NCBI GenBank assembly: GCA_007570785.1
Contig: ML664176.1
Span: forward strand, 2,563,836 to 2,627,835
DNA from: Antilocapra americana
Lineage: Eukaryota; Chordata; Mammalia; Artiodactyla; Antilocapridae
Length of the DNA stretch: 64,000 nucleotides
Direction: 5' to 3'
In this document: in pieces, positions 10,613 to 22,155 of the stretch
How positions within the stretch are numbered: position 1 is the first letter of the stretch
How the letters are laid out: each line of letters begins with the position of its first letter
Made by a program: the position numbers and the translations under genes
Notes under the pieces: generated by a model
What the model was told of the DNA's origin: nothing
Database searches by the model: none
Seen by the model: the letters and a program-made list of their open reading frames with translations, nothing else

Positions 10613-10965
10613 TGCAGCACTGTAAATCTGGAATATATAATTCTAAACTTGTTTGCTCTTATTTTATGGCTTTTCATGTTTATGTGTACATATGTAAAGA
10701 GAGTAAAATTGGCCAAATATCAAAGGGAAAAGTTGACAAGTCCATTGGCATAGGGGGAGAATTTAACACCAGTTTCCTAGTATTTCATATATTGAATACA
10801 GGCAAACAAAAACAGTGAAGAATATACAAGCTTAAGGCAGTGGACATGTATAAAACACAGTTCCCGTATCTGGTGCATACTTACTTTCAAGCACATATGG
10901 AACATTTATGAAAAATGACAAGGTGTACCCTTCAATAAATTTTAAAGTTGGTATCATATAGGCTA

Positions 10966-11197
10966 GGCTGTGTGTGCTTGCTAAGTTGCTTCAGTCGTGT
11001 ACGACTCTTTGCGACCCCATGGGGTGTAGCCTGCCAGGCTCCTCTCTGTCTCTAGAATTGTCCAGGCAAGCATACTGGAGTGTGTTGCCATGCCCTCCTC
11101 CAGGAGATCTTCCCAACCCGGAGACTGAAGCCATGTCTCTTACTGTCTCCTGCGTTGGCAGGTGGGTTCTTTACCGCCAGCGCCACCTGGGAAGCCC
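10966..11197 (-). repeat. Bov-tA SINE, full-length
   Basis: Antisense copy with the complete tRNA-Glu-derived head at its right end (ACCGCCAGCGCCACCTGGGA, then AGCCC) and the Bov-A part to its left (CGACTCTTTGCGACCCCATG). Flanking TAGGC-containing sequences may be a short target duplication. Confidence 0.9.
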
Positions 11198-11902
11198 ATT
11201 ATTTAGGCAACTTAGAGTCAAAATCAAGTGAAAGTGTAGAGCCAAAAAGGCAAGTGCTCTGTGGATGTGAGAGGCCCTTCAGTTCCCTTCCCATGTTGAG
11301 CATCCAGACCCAGGTAGGAAGAGCTCAGCTTTTAGGGGCTAACCTGGCAGCAGGACAGTGGAGATGTCAGCCTGTTGTGGAGCAGCCCAGTTTTACAGAG
11401 ATTGAATGCTGGTCCTCTTTCCTTTTGAGAAGCCCAGGATGGAGGGTTTTTTTTTTGACACAGGCACTCCTCTGGCCTTCCCAATGGGCATTTTGTAAAT
11501 ATAAATCCCTACCCTTCTATTCTTTTAAGGGAGAACCCTTTAAACCACCTGGGACTCCTTGTTTATGGGAATTCCAGGCTGTTCCAGCATTCCTGTGCCC
11601 TGATAACATGGCCTTTTCAAGGCTGGGAAGTTAAAATGTCTTGTTGCTACGTAAATTAAAATCATTGGCTTTCAAAAAGCTGTGAATAGGAGCTTGGTAA
11701 ATGGAGGATTTTATACTGCAAGTTTTTCTCTTAATGTAGAAATTCTCATTCCCAGAGGGATATGTGTGTGTATGTGTGTGTGGGAAGCTGTTTTGGTTCC
11801 TGTTGGAGCTGAGTGGTACTTGTAGCAGTGTGGCTTAGAGAGAAGGTCTTGAGCTTGAGAGCTTAGGAGAGCAGTGTCACTTGGAGTAAAAGCCAACTGA
11901 AG
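11198..11902. other. No recognised gene
   Basis: Unique-looking. A short imperfect (TG)n lies at 11762-11782. The open frame spanning 11080-11634 starts in the neighbouring SINE and is not a credible gene. Confidence 0.5.
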
Positions 11903-12020
11903 GGAAAGAATCTGAAAAACAATATAATATAAATATATACACAGACACACCTGAATTACTGTGCTGTACACCTGAAACCAACACGGCATTGTGAATCAGC
12001 TATGCTTCGATTGAAACAAA
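11903..12020 (+). repeat. L1 3' end fragment
   Basis: Sense L1 3' UTR: AAAGAATCTGAAAAACAATA, then GTGCTGTACACCTGAAACCA and the end AGCTATGCTTCGATTGAAA. The 5' side is truncated. Confidence 0.8.
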
Positions 12021-12329
12021 CCTATTGCTTCTCCTCTCTGAACCTCAGCTAGGGCTTAAGAAACCTACCTGGAATTAGACTCACAAAGAAAAGAGGAAAT
12101 TGTGTATTTTAGTCAGCTGTGTGCTTGGCATATACTAAGTGGCAGTAGATGATACCTGTTGGGATTATAGTTCCCTACAACTTCATTGACTGAGACTTCT
12201 AGTTTTAGAATTTGCAATTAGAGTCACTTGGGCTGCATTCATAATCCATTGCATGTTGACTCTTCTTCACTCATTCTTACAGGTAATTGAGAAACTGTGG
12301 CAGGAAACTAGAAGTTCAAGTTGTTTCTG

Positions 12330-12500
12330 CTATCCATGATGTGTCTCCTAAGCAGATGAGCAGACAGGAGCTTAGAATCAAAGGATTTTAAGTTGGAAAG
12401 AATCTTCCTCCCTTCATTTTTTACTTGAGGGGGAGAAAAGAGGACCACAGAGTTCAAATGATTGACCTCAAGCCGTAAAGTTACCTAGATGGGACAAGAA
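12330..12500 (+). repeat. Possible MIR-related remnant
   Basis: Loose similarity to a MIR 3' half (GACCACAGAGTTCAAATGATT, with a 'gacctcaagccg' block). Diverged, so uncertain. Confidence 0.35.
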
Positions 12501-12544
12501 TAATGTTGTAGCATTGCCATGGTTACCAGCATGGCGTCTGTGTG

Positions 12545-12680
12545 TGTTAATTCATGTTGTAACATCTTTATGAGGATGCTGCTGCTGTTCCAGTCTTGCA
12601 TGTAAGGAATCTGAGGCTTAGAGAACTTGCAGCACTTGGTTAAGGTTACACAGCTTCCGTGCTGTTCCATCTGGCTGCAG
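12545..12680 (+). repeat. MIR SINE remnant
   Basis: AACATCTTTATGAGGATGCT, then AATCTGAGGCTTAGAGAACT and GGTTAAGGTTACACAGCTT, the conserved MIR order. Confidence 0.75.
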
Positions 12681-13423
12681 GTCTCATCCTGGTATCCAGA
12701 ACTCTGCGCTGCTTCTTTGGTGTGTTTAATCTGCTTACAAAGTTGCTAAAGGCAGCCACGTGTCCTTCAGTGAGGCTTCTTGTGCAAAGCGAGGATCATG
12801 TGTACAACATTCTCAGATCTCCCTGAAATGTGTACCAGCCTCTTAGAGATGATTGAAAACCAGCCTGGGGTTAACTTGTACATCCAGATTTGTGTGACTT
12901 GGTTCTGCTTGAATTTATTGACTACATCCCCACGTTTGCTTCTGAAATGGGGTCATTCAGTAGGTCCCCAGGGTACCTCCCTACCCACTCTCCCACAGGC
13001 TCATCTTCTCAGGTCACTGGCAGGATTGTACTCAAGGTTAGTCCAATTTCTTTTCTGTGATAATGTACAGATTATTTGATCTTGTCCTCAAGTATCAGAA
13101 GTGGGTGAAAATTTAGTGCCATCACCCATATTTTTTTTTTTACCAATTTTGATGACTTCTGCTTTGTTGCTTTATATTACATATTCAGGAACAGAGTGCC
13201 ACATCCTTACAGGAAATGGGATACTGGCTTAGACTTGAGGCTGTTTTGTCGAGAAGGACCCTTAGAGTAGGTGAACGGATGAGGAGGCCAGGTTCCAGAG
13301 AAGCTGGTCATCAACGGGGCTAAGGCTAGCGATGCGGTGCTCATTGCCCTGCTCCTCACCACACCCTGGCCTCTGGTTGAGGCCTTCAGTCAGCTCCCCA
13401 GACCCGGTCCACACCAGCCTGCA
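12681..13423. other. No recognised feature
   Basis: Unique-looking DNA with one T-run at 13131-13141. Confidence 0.5.
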
Positions 13424-13433
13424 GAGCAGTTCT

Positions 13434-13735
13434 TTTTTCCATTTATTGGCTGAGCTGGATCTTGTTGCTCTGCATGGGCCTTTCTAGTTGCGGCAAGCGG
13501 GGCTACTCTTTAGCTGACATGCGCAGGTTTCTCACTGCAGTGGCTTCTCCTGTTGAGGAACACGGGCTCTAGAGTGCGTGAGTTTCAGAAGCTGTGGCAC
13601 GTGGGCTCAGTAGTTGTGGCACGTGGGCTTAGTTGCTCTGCAGCATGTGGAATTTTCCCAGACCAGGGATCAAACCTGCGTCGCCTACCTTGGCAGGTGG
13701 ATTCTTAATCACTAGACCACCAGGGAGGCCCTGCT
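13434..13735 (-). repeat. CHR-type SINE, near full-length
   Basis: Antisense. tRNA-like head at 13650-13732 (GACCACCAGGGAGGCCC end), body with 'tagttgtggcacgtgggctt' blocks, A-rich tail on the left. Flanked by GAGCAGTTCT (13424-13433) and GAGCAATTCT (13736-13745), a 10-bp target duplication with one mismatch. Confidence 0.9.
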
Positions 13736-13745
13736 GAGCAATTCT

Positions 13746-14617
13746 GATCATCTGTTTGTTAGAACTCTTTGCAGTGTGGTGTTGGATCCACAACTAAAGG
13801 CTTTAGTCTTGTATTAATGGTGGTCCTAGGGCACGAGGCGTGTGTGGGAGTTGGCAGTGGTGTGGTTGGTCAAGTGGATTGCTGGTACATTTATTATCTT
13901 ATATTATGATAAACTTAAACCTGATAGGCAAAGCAGTTAAGGAATACTATCTTCTGATGACAGTGGAGACATGGGTGCCTTTCCCTTAGACATACATATG
14001 TAGAGCTGCTCTTCTCGTGCGATCTGACACTAGTTCGCACACGTGCATCCCTGGAACTTTGCTTTTGCAGCTTGTCAGAGTCCCCTCTGAGACCCAGTGA
14101 CAACCGCTCCAGGCTCCAGTGCAGACCTCGTCTCTGGGGTGGTCTAGCCAGTCTGAGTGGTCCCAAGGGCCTTCCCCTCGGTGGGTTAAGAGGCATCATC
14201 CCCTGCTGGGCAGAATCCCTTGACAACCTTCAAAGTGTTCTGCCTTCAAATAGAAGCAAAACTGTAAAATCTCATGTTATTTCTATCAGCTTAGGACACT
14301 GGCCCAACTGGATCTCTCCCAGACCCTGTCCCGAGTGGTCTGTATTTCTGTTGGTAACTTTGGAAATATTCTCTGTTTCTGTGTGAAAGGATATACAAGG
14401 GTTACAGAGTCTGGGTCCTGTTCTCAGTGAGCTTATGTGTATATAGATAAGACTGTGTGGGTACAGATGAGTTGCTAATCACTGAAAAGTTAGGCTATAA
14501 AGCAGACGTAAGACTTGGGTGTATGGGTGGGCGTTGTGGTATGTGTGCCCCTGTATACAATCTATCTATGGAGTCTGTTAGAGACCGTATGTGTATATGT
14601 GTATCTGCGCTATACAA
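13746..14617. other. No recognised feature
   Basis: Unique-looking. Short overlapping open frames on both strands show no family match. Confidence 0.5.
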
Positions 14618-14820
14618 GGGGCTTCCCAGGTGGCACAGCGGTAAAGAACCCGCCTGCCAATGCAGTAGACTCAGGTTCGATCCATGGATTGGGATCCTCC
14701 TCCCTGGAGGAGGAAATGGCAACCCACTCGAGTATTTTTGTTTGGGAAATCCCGTGGACAGAGGAGCCTAGCGGCTACAGTCTTGTGGGGCTGCTGAGAG
14801 TCGGATGACTTAGCGATTGA
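14618..14820 (+). repeat. Bov-tA SINE
   Basis: GGGGCTTCCCAGGTGGCACA head, B-box region CAGGTTCGATCCATGG, Bov-A part ending GAGAGTCGGATGACTTAGCG. Full-length and moderately diverged. Target duplication not clear because the flanks are TATAC-rich. Confidence 0.9.
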
Positions 14821-15659
14821 GTATGTATACATAGTATACACACTTGGTATGTATGCAGGTAATATATGCACGCACGCTTGGTACCAAAGACATGCTGAGC
14901 CATGAGTCTCCCTTTGCTGCTTGGACCTCAGATGGAAACTTAGGGAGTGTGGGCCCTGGATGGTGGACTGGGTTTTGGATTGTAGGTGAGGAGTACATAT
15001 TGAAGCTGGTGGAACTGGAAAGGTGTCAGGCATTTGGTGCTAGAATATGAAGACCATTGTAAGTGATTATGACTATGAGCACACTTTGGTCTTCTTCACA
15101 CTGGTATTAGTTTGACTCCCTTATAGACTCCTGCCTAGGTGAGCTGGTATCTTTGTCTTGTACTACTGGGCTGGAGATAAAAATTCCAGTGCTTCTCCCT
15201 CAAGACACAGTTGACCTGTTGTGCATGCTTAGAAAGCAAACAAACAAAAACCCTGCTTTGGTGAGAAACCCACCTGGCTTGTTACCTTACACTCTTGAGG
15301 AACTAGGTGCCAGTCAATCCCAAAGATGAAGATGTGCCTTGGAAACTTCTTAGGGAATTTCTTCCTGCCCCACTGTGGCAGTAACATGGAAGATTTTCTC
15401 TGCAGATGGTATTTTGACTGGGAGCACCCGGATACCTCCCCCTGAACACAGTAAGTCTTTAACTCGCAATTCCTGGGTCAGCTTTTATCTGAGGGTTCTG
15501 ACCCACTGCCAGCCTCTTTTTCTCAAAGGGAAGAGTGTGTTTTTTTGATGATAAAATACAAAATGATCATTACTGAAAGTATTATAATAGTGGAAAAATA
15601 AGCTTAATATTCTAAAACTCACAGCAACTGTTAGCATTTTGATAGATTTCCTCTTAGTA
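14821..15659. other. No recognised feature
   Basis: Unique-looking DNA, no family recognised. Confidence 0.5.
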
Positions 15660-16118
15660 TCTTTGTACATCTTTAAGTTTTTAATTTTTCTAGGTTATAA
15701 AAATAACACGTGTGGAAAATATAATAAAATGAAATCATGTGCATATATTATTCACCCTAAAGATAACTGCTGTTAACCTTTTAGTGCATTTCTTTATAAT
15801 GTTTTCCTGTATTTGTAGATGAATATGTGTATATACTTTTTTCAATAAAATGAGGATATATTTTAAGTAGCTTATATCTTACTCAATTTCATATTTTCAT
15901 TTTTCATTTATTGTTGACAATGCTAAGGTTATAATGCTGTTTCAAACTATGTAAATATAGTTTAAATTGAACATAAGTTTAAGTGAATATATAAAAATTG
16001 ACCTCATCAGTTCCTGTATATCCTTGTACAGAAAGCGTTTTTTAGTGTTTCAGGATGAACTATCAGAAGTAGAAGTACATGGGTTTAGGAAACATTTTTA
16101 GAGCTTTTAGCACATACT
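15660..16118 (-). repeat. Ancient L1-like 3' region
   Basis: AT-rich segment in the order seen in old mammalian L1M antisense copies: TTATAAAAATAACACGTG, then ATTCACCCTAAAGATAACTG, then TTCCTGTATTTGTAGATGAA. Heavily diverged. The assignment rests on this block order and on similar sequence resuming at 16540-17640. Confidence 0.5.
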
Positions 16119-16128
16119 GTCCATTACT

Positions 16129-16401
16129 GTTGGAGAAGGCAATGGCAACCCACTCCAGTACTCTTGCCTGGAAGATCGCATGGATGGAGGAGCCTTGTAG
16201 GCTGCAGTCCATGGGGTAGCAAAGAGTCAGACACAACTGAGCAACTTCACTTTCACTTTTCACTTTCATCCATTGGAGAAGGAAATGGCAACCCACTCTA
16301 GTATTCTTGCCTGGAGAATCCCAGGGATGGAGGAGCCTGGTGGGCTGCCATCTGTGGGGTTGCACGGAGTCAGACATGACTGAAGTGACTTAATAGCAGT
16401 A
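16129..16401 (+). repeat. Bov-A2 SINE (dimer)
   Basis: Two Bov-A units joined by the CACTTTCACTTTTCACTTTC linker. Flanked by a perfect 10-bp duplication GTCCATTACT (16119-16128 and 16402-16411). Ends in the usual tail after GACTGAAGTGACTTA. Confidence 0.95.
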
Positions 16402-16539
16402 GTCCATTACTATTGAGAAAAGATGTGGGAAGAACTCTGATTTTATTCTCAGTTGGTTGCGTCTCCTCTATTCTACCCTAGTCTCTGCCTTTTCCCCCCG
16501 TTTTTGGGTATTCTCTTATTTTTCTTAAAAAAATTTTTT

Positions 16540-17640
16540 TTGACTAACCAGTACATGCTTGGAAGGCAGATACATGGGGAAAATAATTATCCTTCCTACC
16601 TCTGTCTCTTGGACATAGGTTCCTTACCCAGAAGGAACCTTCTCTCATATTTCAGGTGTCCATCCAGAGATAATCTGTAGGTAGACAAGCATGCATGTGT
16701 TTGTATGTATATAACTATGGGGCTTCCCAGATGTCTCAGCAGGTGAAGAAGCTGCCTTCTGGTACAGGAGACTCAGGAGACATGGGTTCCATCCTTCAGG
16801 AAGACCCCCTGCGGGAGGAAATGGCAGCCCATCCCAGTGTTCTTGTCTGAAAAATACTGTGGACAGAGGGTGGGCCACAGTCTGTGGCGTGGCAAAGAGT
16901 CAGACATAACTGAGTGAGCACAAGGCACAAGTATAACTATATATATTTTAAAGCAAAAGTGATAGCTTTGCCATATTACTCTTTAGTATTTTGCTTTACA
17001 TTTTGTAGGCCTTTGCACATAGATATTAATACATATAGAACTGCCTGTTTCTGGTTCCTTTTTTCAATGACTGCTTAGTATCCTGTGTAATGTGGATGCA
17101 CCATAATCTATTTGTCTACTCATCTACAATTGACTTTTTCTTTTTTGATTTCTAATATTCTGTTATTAATGAAGCTTCATGAACATTTCTAATATACATG
17201 AATTTATAAGAAATCTCTAAAAGTAGAATTGTTGGGTCAAATGAATATCAATTTAAAAAATTGATAGCTATTGCTACATTTCTTTCTTTGGGGAAAAGAT
17301 GTATGGGGTTCCATTTCCCCACTCCTGGATCTTTTTGATCTTTGTCTTTCCTGAAAGATGAACAGGTGATATACCACAGATATAATTTGCATTTCTCTTA
17401 TAAGTGGAGTTGATTATCTTTTATAGGTTTGTTGAAGAACTGTCTTAATTCCTTTTTGACAATTGTTCGTAGTTTTGTGCCTTCTTTTCTGTTAGGTTGT
17501 TGGTCTACTTCTTATCCATTTGTTGGAACCCTGAATATATTAAGGTGGTTGTTTGTTTTACCAGCAAACAATTTATCCTAGTTTATCACTTATTATTGGA
17601 CTCCTTTGATAGTGTATTTTTGGATTTATTATGAAATACT
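16540..17640 (-). repeat. Ancient L1-like ORF2/3' region, split by a SINE
   Basis: Reads in the block order of old L1M in antisense: ACCAGTACATGCTTGGAAGG, then TGGATGCACCATAATCTATT, AGTAGAATTGTTGGGTCAAA, TAATTTGCATTTCTCTTATA, and TTAGGTTGTTGGTCTACTTC. No open frame survives. Interrupted by the Bov-tA at 16719-16931. Confidence 0.6.
16719..16931 (+). repeat. Bov-tA SINE in ancient L1
   Basis: GGGGCTTCCCAGATGTCTCA head through AAAGAGTCAGACATAACTGA. Bounded by a perfect 9-bp duplication TATAACTAT (16710-16718 and 16932-16940). Confidence 0.9.
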
Positions 17641-17739
17641 CATTTTATAGCATATTTTTCCCCTCATACCATTATGGGTTTGTTTTTCATCCCTGAATCA
17701 TTATCTGCAAGTTCAGAGGCACTCAGGATGTTATGTATT

Positions 17740-17953
17740 TTATTTTATTTATTAAAAAATATTTATTTATTTTTGTCTGTGCTGGGTCTTCGTTGCTGGG
17801 TGCAGGCTTTCTCTATTTGCAGCGAGCGGGGGCTGCACTGTAGTTGCGGTGCCTGGGCTGCTTATTGTGGTGGCTTCTCTTGTTGTGGAGCATGGGCTCT
17901 AGGGCACGCAGGCTCAATAGTTGTGGGCTTAATTGCTCTGTGGCATATGGGAT
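17740..17953 (-). repeat. CHR-type SINE, tRNA-like head missing
   Basis: Antisense body (GTGCTGGGTCTTCGTTGCTG, then GGCTTCTCTTGTTGTGGAGC) with an A-rich tail on the left. It stops at GGCATATGGGAT, before the tRNA-like head, so it is 5'-truncated or deleted. Confidence 0.85.
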
Positions 17954-17975
17954 TAATGAGGCTGATAATTCTTAT

Positions 17976-18019
17976 ATCAGTTGCAAAGAGTCAGACACGA
18001 CAGAGCCACTGAACTGATA
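17976..18019 (+). repeat. BovB/Bov-A 3' end scrap
   Basis: GTTGCAAAGAGTCAGACACG then CCACTGAACTGATA: the last ~45 bases of a Bov-A or BovB tail directly beside the truncated CHR SINE. Confidence 0.75.
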
Positions 18020-18084
18020 CTTAGGTCAGATGGGCAAGTGTCCTAAAATTTTTATGTTTGCAGAAATCTTTGGGGGGGAGGTTG

Positions 18085-18180
18085 TTAAACATGTGGGGTC
18101 TTAAGCCCAGGAATATGCATTTTTACTGCTTAAATAATTCTGAAGCAGATGGCCTGTTATCCACAATTTGAAAAACTCAA
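18085..18180. repeat. Possible hAT-Charlie MITE remnant
   Basis: Resembles the old mammalian short element whose blocks read GGAATATGCATTTTTACTG then a 'gattctgaagcag' segment and 'tttgaaaaac' end. Diverged, name unresolved (MER3/MER20-like). Confidence 0.4.
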
Positions 18181-18350
18181 AACTAACTAAAACTTGCAAG
18201 TGGGTGGGTCAGGGAAAGCTGTTAGGGATGTGTTCCTAGGCTTCATCCTCCTTACCTCCCCATCTCCTCATGGTGAATTTGGATCAAGCCTACATTTAGT
18301 TGTAAGAGCTCTTACTCAAATTACTAGACTCCAAGGATCATTTTATATAT

Positions 18351-18887
18351 CAGTTCAGTCACTCAGTCGTGTTCGACTCTTTGCAACCCCATGGATTGCA
18401 GCATGCCAGGCTTCCCTGTCCATCACCAACTCCCAGAGCTTGCTCAAACTCATCCACTGAGTCAGTGATGCCATCCAACCATCTCATCTTCTGTCATCCC
18501 CTTCTCCTCCTGCCTTCAATCTTTCCCAGCATCAGGGTTTTTTCTAAGAAGTCAGTTCAAGGTTTTGGAGTTTTGGCTTCAGCATCAGTCCTTCCAATGA
18601 ATATTCAGGACTGATTTGCTTTAGGATAGACTGCTTAGATCTCCTTGCAGTCCAAGGGACTCTCAAGAGTCTTCTCCAACACCACACTTCAAAAGCATCA
18701 ATTCTTCAGTGCTCAGCTTTCTTTATAGTCCAACTCTCATATCCATACATGACTACTGGAAAAACCATAGCTTTGACTAGATGGGCCTTTGTTGGCAAAG
18801 TAATGTCTCTGCTTTTTAATATGCAGTCTATGTTGCTCATAGCTTTTCTTCTAAGGAGTAAGCGTCTTTTAATTTCATGTCTGCAGT

Positions 18888-18890
<3 letters not shown>
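18351..18890 (-). mobile_element. BovB LINE 3' end (RTE clade)
   Basis: The minus strand carries the BovB reverse-transcriptase C-terminal region: the peptide DITLPTKAHLVKAMVFPVV is readable at 18740-18850. The element ends in the Bov-A-like tail at 18351-18430 (CAGTTCAGTCACTCAGTCGT in antisense). It is 5'-truncated exactly where a (CA)n microsatellite begins. Confidence 0.95.

Positions 18891-18892
<2 letters not shown>

Positions 18893-18920
<28 letters not shown>
18893..18920. repeat. (CA)n microsatellite
   Basis: Fourteen pure CA units, starting where the BovB similarity stops. A separate (AT)n follows at 18959-18974. Likely length-polymorphic. Confidence 0.95.
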
Positions 18921-18925
<5 letters not shown>

Positions 18926-18958
18926 AAATGAGACAGAGCAACAGAAATATACGCTAAG

Positions 18959-18974
18959 ATATATATATATATAT
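18959..18974. repeat. (AT)n simple repeat
   Basis: Eight AT units, followed by a GTATGTGTATA interruption. Confidence 0.9.
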
Positions 18975-19118
18975 GTATGTGTATATTTAGAGACAGAGAT
19001 ACACAGTAAGATGACTAGCTGACTTTCATTCTGAGAATAGTAGTGTTTTTCTTTCTCACCTCATTAGTTGTTTAACAAGGAACCATACTGCTGAGGTTAA
19101 TGCCAGGAGGGCTTGCAG

Positions 19119-19310
19119 CTGTGCTCAGTTACTCAGTCGTGTCTGACTCTTTGCCACCCCATGAACTGTAGCCTGCCAGGCTCCTCTGTCCATGGAATTT
19201 TCCAAGCAAGAATATTGGATCAGGTTGCCATTTGATCTTCCTGACCCAGGGATCGAACCTGAGTCTCTTTCATCTCCTGCATTGGCAGGTAGATTATTTA
19301 CCACTCAGGC
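19119..19310 (-). repeat. Bov-tA SINE
   Basis: Antisense. Bov-A part begins TCAGTTACTCAGTCGTGTCTG and the tRNA head ends TTTACCACTCAGGC. GGCTTG occurs on both sides and may be a short target duplication. Confidence 0.85.
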
Positions 19311-19634
19311 TTGAATTAGGGCAGTATTTATTTCTTTGTGAGTGTTTGCAACCACGCCTATTAATATCAAACTTATAGACCATTATAAGCTTTAAGACAT
19401 TGTAAGCATCCCTGGCATTCTGCCTGGAGAGAAAACTTGTTCTTTCTGTCCAGCAACCCTGTAGGGAGCTAAGACCCCCTGCACCAAGCCATGTGACTTA
19501 CTATGAGTTTGTGATGTGACAAGTGGCTTCAAGTCTCTGGTAAGTGATTGCTCTCCATTTATGGAGTGAACCGAAGATGTTTTGCCAGTTAACTTGCCTT
19601 TGGGACTATGTGTTCAATGCTTCCCAGATGTCAG

Positions 19635-19745
19635 TGTGGGCGTCAATCACCAAGGATTAAAATACATATTCTGATTTAGCAGGTCCAGGCTGGGACCAGG
19701 AAGTGTACATTTGCAATAATCTTCTAGGTGGGAGGTCCAGGGGCC
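19635..19745. repeat. Possible hAT-Charlie MITE remnant
   Basis: TCTGATTTAGCAGGTCCAGG, then GTACATTTGCAATAATCTTC and TAGGTG: block order of an old MER3/MER20-like element. Diverged. Confidence 0.45.
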
Positions 19746-20560
19746 TCACTTTGCCTGGAAGAGATTAGAGGTTAGATCTAGATTTAAAGCATGGCTCTGT
19801 CATTTCAGCTGTGCTACCTGTGGATCTTTGTTTACTTGAGTTACTTTGCCTAGCCTTGGTTTTCTTCTTTGCATGGTGGAGACAGTGTGATCGAGAGGGA
19901 TAGTCTGTGTAAGCACCTAGCAGGACAAATGTTAGCAGTCTTCCAACCCGACGTTTGTTTATGAGATAAGGAAGACGCAAAGAGCACCAATAATTGGGTT
20001 TTCATCTAAATGTGTCAGAACAATACATTTTGAAAAAATTGGGAGGCTTATCAGTTGACTAGATTTTTAACAGTATCTAAGGAAAGACTTTGAGTATTAG
20101 CTTATAGCCAAGATGCTTTTTCCTTCAACGCGTATCTCTTATTCATCCTGTTCAGACACCTGTGAGAAAAACTTACCTTTGTAAACATGGCATGTTGACC
20201 GATGTCATCTGGCTGTGCTGGTTTACTGAGGGAGTAGAGGTTTATGGGAACTAGATTGCTGATGCCCGGGTTTTTTAACTTGATATATAGAGACTGTCTT
20301 CTGGTTTCTTATTTGGCAACCTCTCTTTTGGGAATTATATTTGTGATTTTTAGAGAGACAGTTGCCTGTATTCTTAGTAGACAGAGGCTCTAAACCTGTC
20401 TCTAAACTCTGTGACCCATAGCCCTGGGCCTTAGTTCCATCCTTTTCTCCATAGAAGCTTCTAGAGGACAGAAGTTTTTCTGCTCTATTCACTGCTAGAT
20501 ATATATGTAGGCCAGGTGCTCAGTAACTCTGCTGAATGAACATGAGAATTGGTCAGCACC
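19746..20560. other. No recognised feature
   Basis: Unique-looking DNA. Confidence 0.5.
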
Positions 20561-20570
20561 CCTGCTTGTT

Positions 20571-20849
20571 ATGGAGAAGGCATTGGCACCCTGCTCCAGT
20601 ACTCTTGCCTGGAAAATCCCATGGACGGAGGAGCCTTGTAGGCTGCAATCCATGGGGTTGCTAGGAGTCGGACATGACTGAGCGACTTCACTTTCACTTT
20701 TCACTTTCATGCATTGGAGAAGGAAATGGCAACCCACTCTAGTATTCTTGCCTGGAGAATCCCAGGGATGGAGAAGCCTGGTGGGCTGCCGTGTATGGGG
20801 TTGTACAGAGTCAGACACAACTGAAGTGACTTAGCAGCAGCAGCAGCAA
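20571..20849 (+). repeat. Bov-A2 SINE (dimer)
   Basis: Two Bov-A units with the CACTTTCACTTTTCACTTTC linker and a CAG-rich tail at 20835-20848. Perfect 10-bp duplication CCTGCTTGTT at 20561-20570 and 20850-20859. Confidence 0.95.
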
Positions 20850-20859
20850 CCTGCTTGTT

Positions 20860-20997
20860 TAACTGTAATATGCATCTGGATCACTGAGAATCCTGTTAAG
20901 ACATTTTCTGAATCCAAAGGTGTGGGGTAGGACCTGAGATTCTGCATTTCTGACCAGTCCTAGGTGATGCTCATCCTGGTTTGCAGAATATTTTTTT
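20860..20997. repeat. hAT-Charlie MITE remnant, split by a SINE
   Basis: ATATGCATCTGGATCACTGA, then GGGTAGGACCTGAGATTCTG and CTAGGTGATGCTCATCCTGG follow the order of an old MER3/MER20-like element. The presumed remaining end (CACATTTTGAGGCACTTG) follows the SINE at 21325. Confidence 0.5.
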
Positions 20998-21317
20998 TTA
21001 ACTTTTAAAACTTGTATTTATTTTTGGCTGTGTTGGGTCTTTGTTGCCCCACGGGCTCTTTTTAGTTGTGATGGGCAGAGGCTACCCTTCATTCTGGCAT
21101 GTGGGCTTCTCACTGTGGTGGCTTCTCTAGTTGTGGAGCATGGGCTCTAGGGTGCATGGGCTTCAGTAGCTGCGACTCCAGGGCACTAGGGGATGGTCTC
21201 AGTATGTGTGGTGCACTGGCTTAGTTGCTCTGTGAAATGTGGGGTCTTTCTGGTTGTGGGATTGAACCCATGTCTCCTGCGTTGGCAGGCAGATCTCATT
21301 GAGCCACCAGGGAAGTC
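20998..21317 (-). repeat. CHR-type SINE
   Basis: Antisense, near full-length: head at 21240-21317 ending AGCCACCAGGGAAGTCCC, A-rich tail at the left (ACTTTTAAAACTTG). Inserted in the old DNA element. GCAGAATATTTT on the left and TCAGCACATTTT on the right may be its diverged target duplication. Confidence 0.85.
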
Positions 21318-21350
21318 CCTTGTCAGCACATTTTGAGGCACTTGAGTACT

Positions 21351-21852
21351 CGTGAATATCCAGCCCCGCTCTTATTTGGCTTATAGATCATGCTAGTGTC
21401 TTGAAACCTAATGAAAGTTGATAGAAAAGACATTTTGGACACTTGAGTAGATGTTAGTGGACTTCCCTGGATTAGTGGAAAGTAGGTGTATGTGTGATCA
21501 CTGGTTTGGAGCCACATTTCTATGGACCTGTGTTAAGATCACCTTTGTTGTGTCCTTCCTCTGGGGAGTGAGGAGACATGGCTGCCCACTGGACCTCCTG
21601 TGGAGTTTTTAAAACTACTGATACTTGGAGATTGATGTGATTGATGTGGGGGTGTAGCCTGGGCAACAGGATTTGGGTGGTTCTTACTATTCAGCTAAGA
21701 TGAAAAAGTACTAGGTTAAATAAGTCCATCATTTGATTTTTTTTTCCTCTCTATGTTTTTTTATTTTTAATTTCCATACAGTAACTTTGTGTGAGTACAT
21801 GTGAGTTTTTAGAAATGTAGTATCACGAAGTCACCACTGCATTCAAGACTCC
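21351..21852. other. No recognised feature
   Basis: Unique-looking DNA with a T-rich stretch at 21735-21770. Confidence 0.5.
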
Positions 21853-22155
21853 TCAGTTCAGTCACTCAGTCGTGTTTGACTCTTTGTGAACCCGTGGACT
21901 GTAGCTCACCAGACTTCCCAGTCCATCACTAACTACTGGAGCTTGCTCAAACTCATGTCCATTAAGTCAGGGATGCCATCCAACCATCTCATCCTCTGTC
22001 ACCCGCTTTTCTTCCTGCCTTCAGTCTTTCCCAGCATCAGGGTCTTTTCCAATGAGTCAGTTCTTCCTATCAGGTGGCCAAAGTATTGGATCTTCAGCTT
22101 TAGCATCAGTCCTCCCAATGAATATTCAGGACTGATTTCCTTTAGGATTGACTGC
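21853..22155 (-). mobile_element. BovB LINE 3' end
   Basis: Antisense BovB: the Bov-A-like tail at 21853-21930 (TCAGTTCAGTCACTCAGTCG), then reverse-transcriptase C-terminal coding sequence in degraded form (CAGCATCAGGGTCTTTTCCA). 5'-truncated near 22155. Confidence 0.9.

Noticed and set aside
14638..14690. tRNA-like A and B boxes in SINE heads as tRNA genes
   Set aside because: They belong to tRNA-derived SINEs; no intact cloverleaf with an anticodon arm is present.
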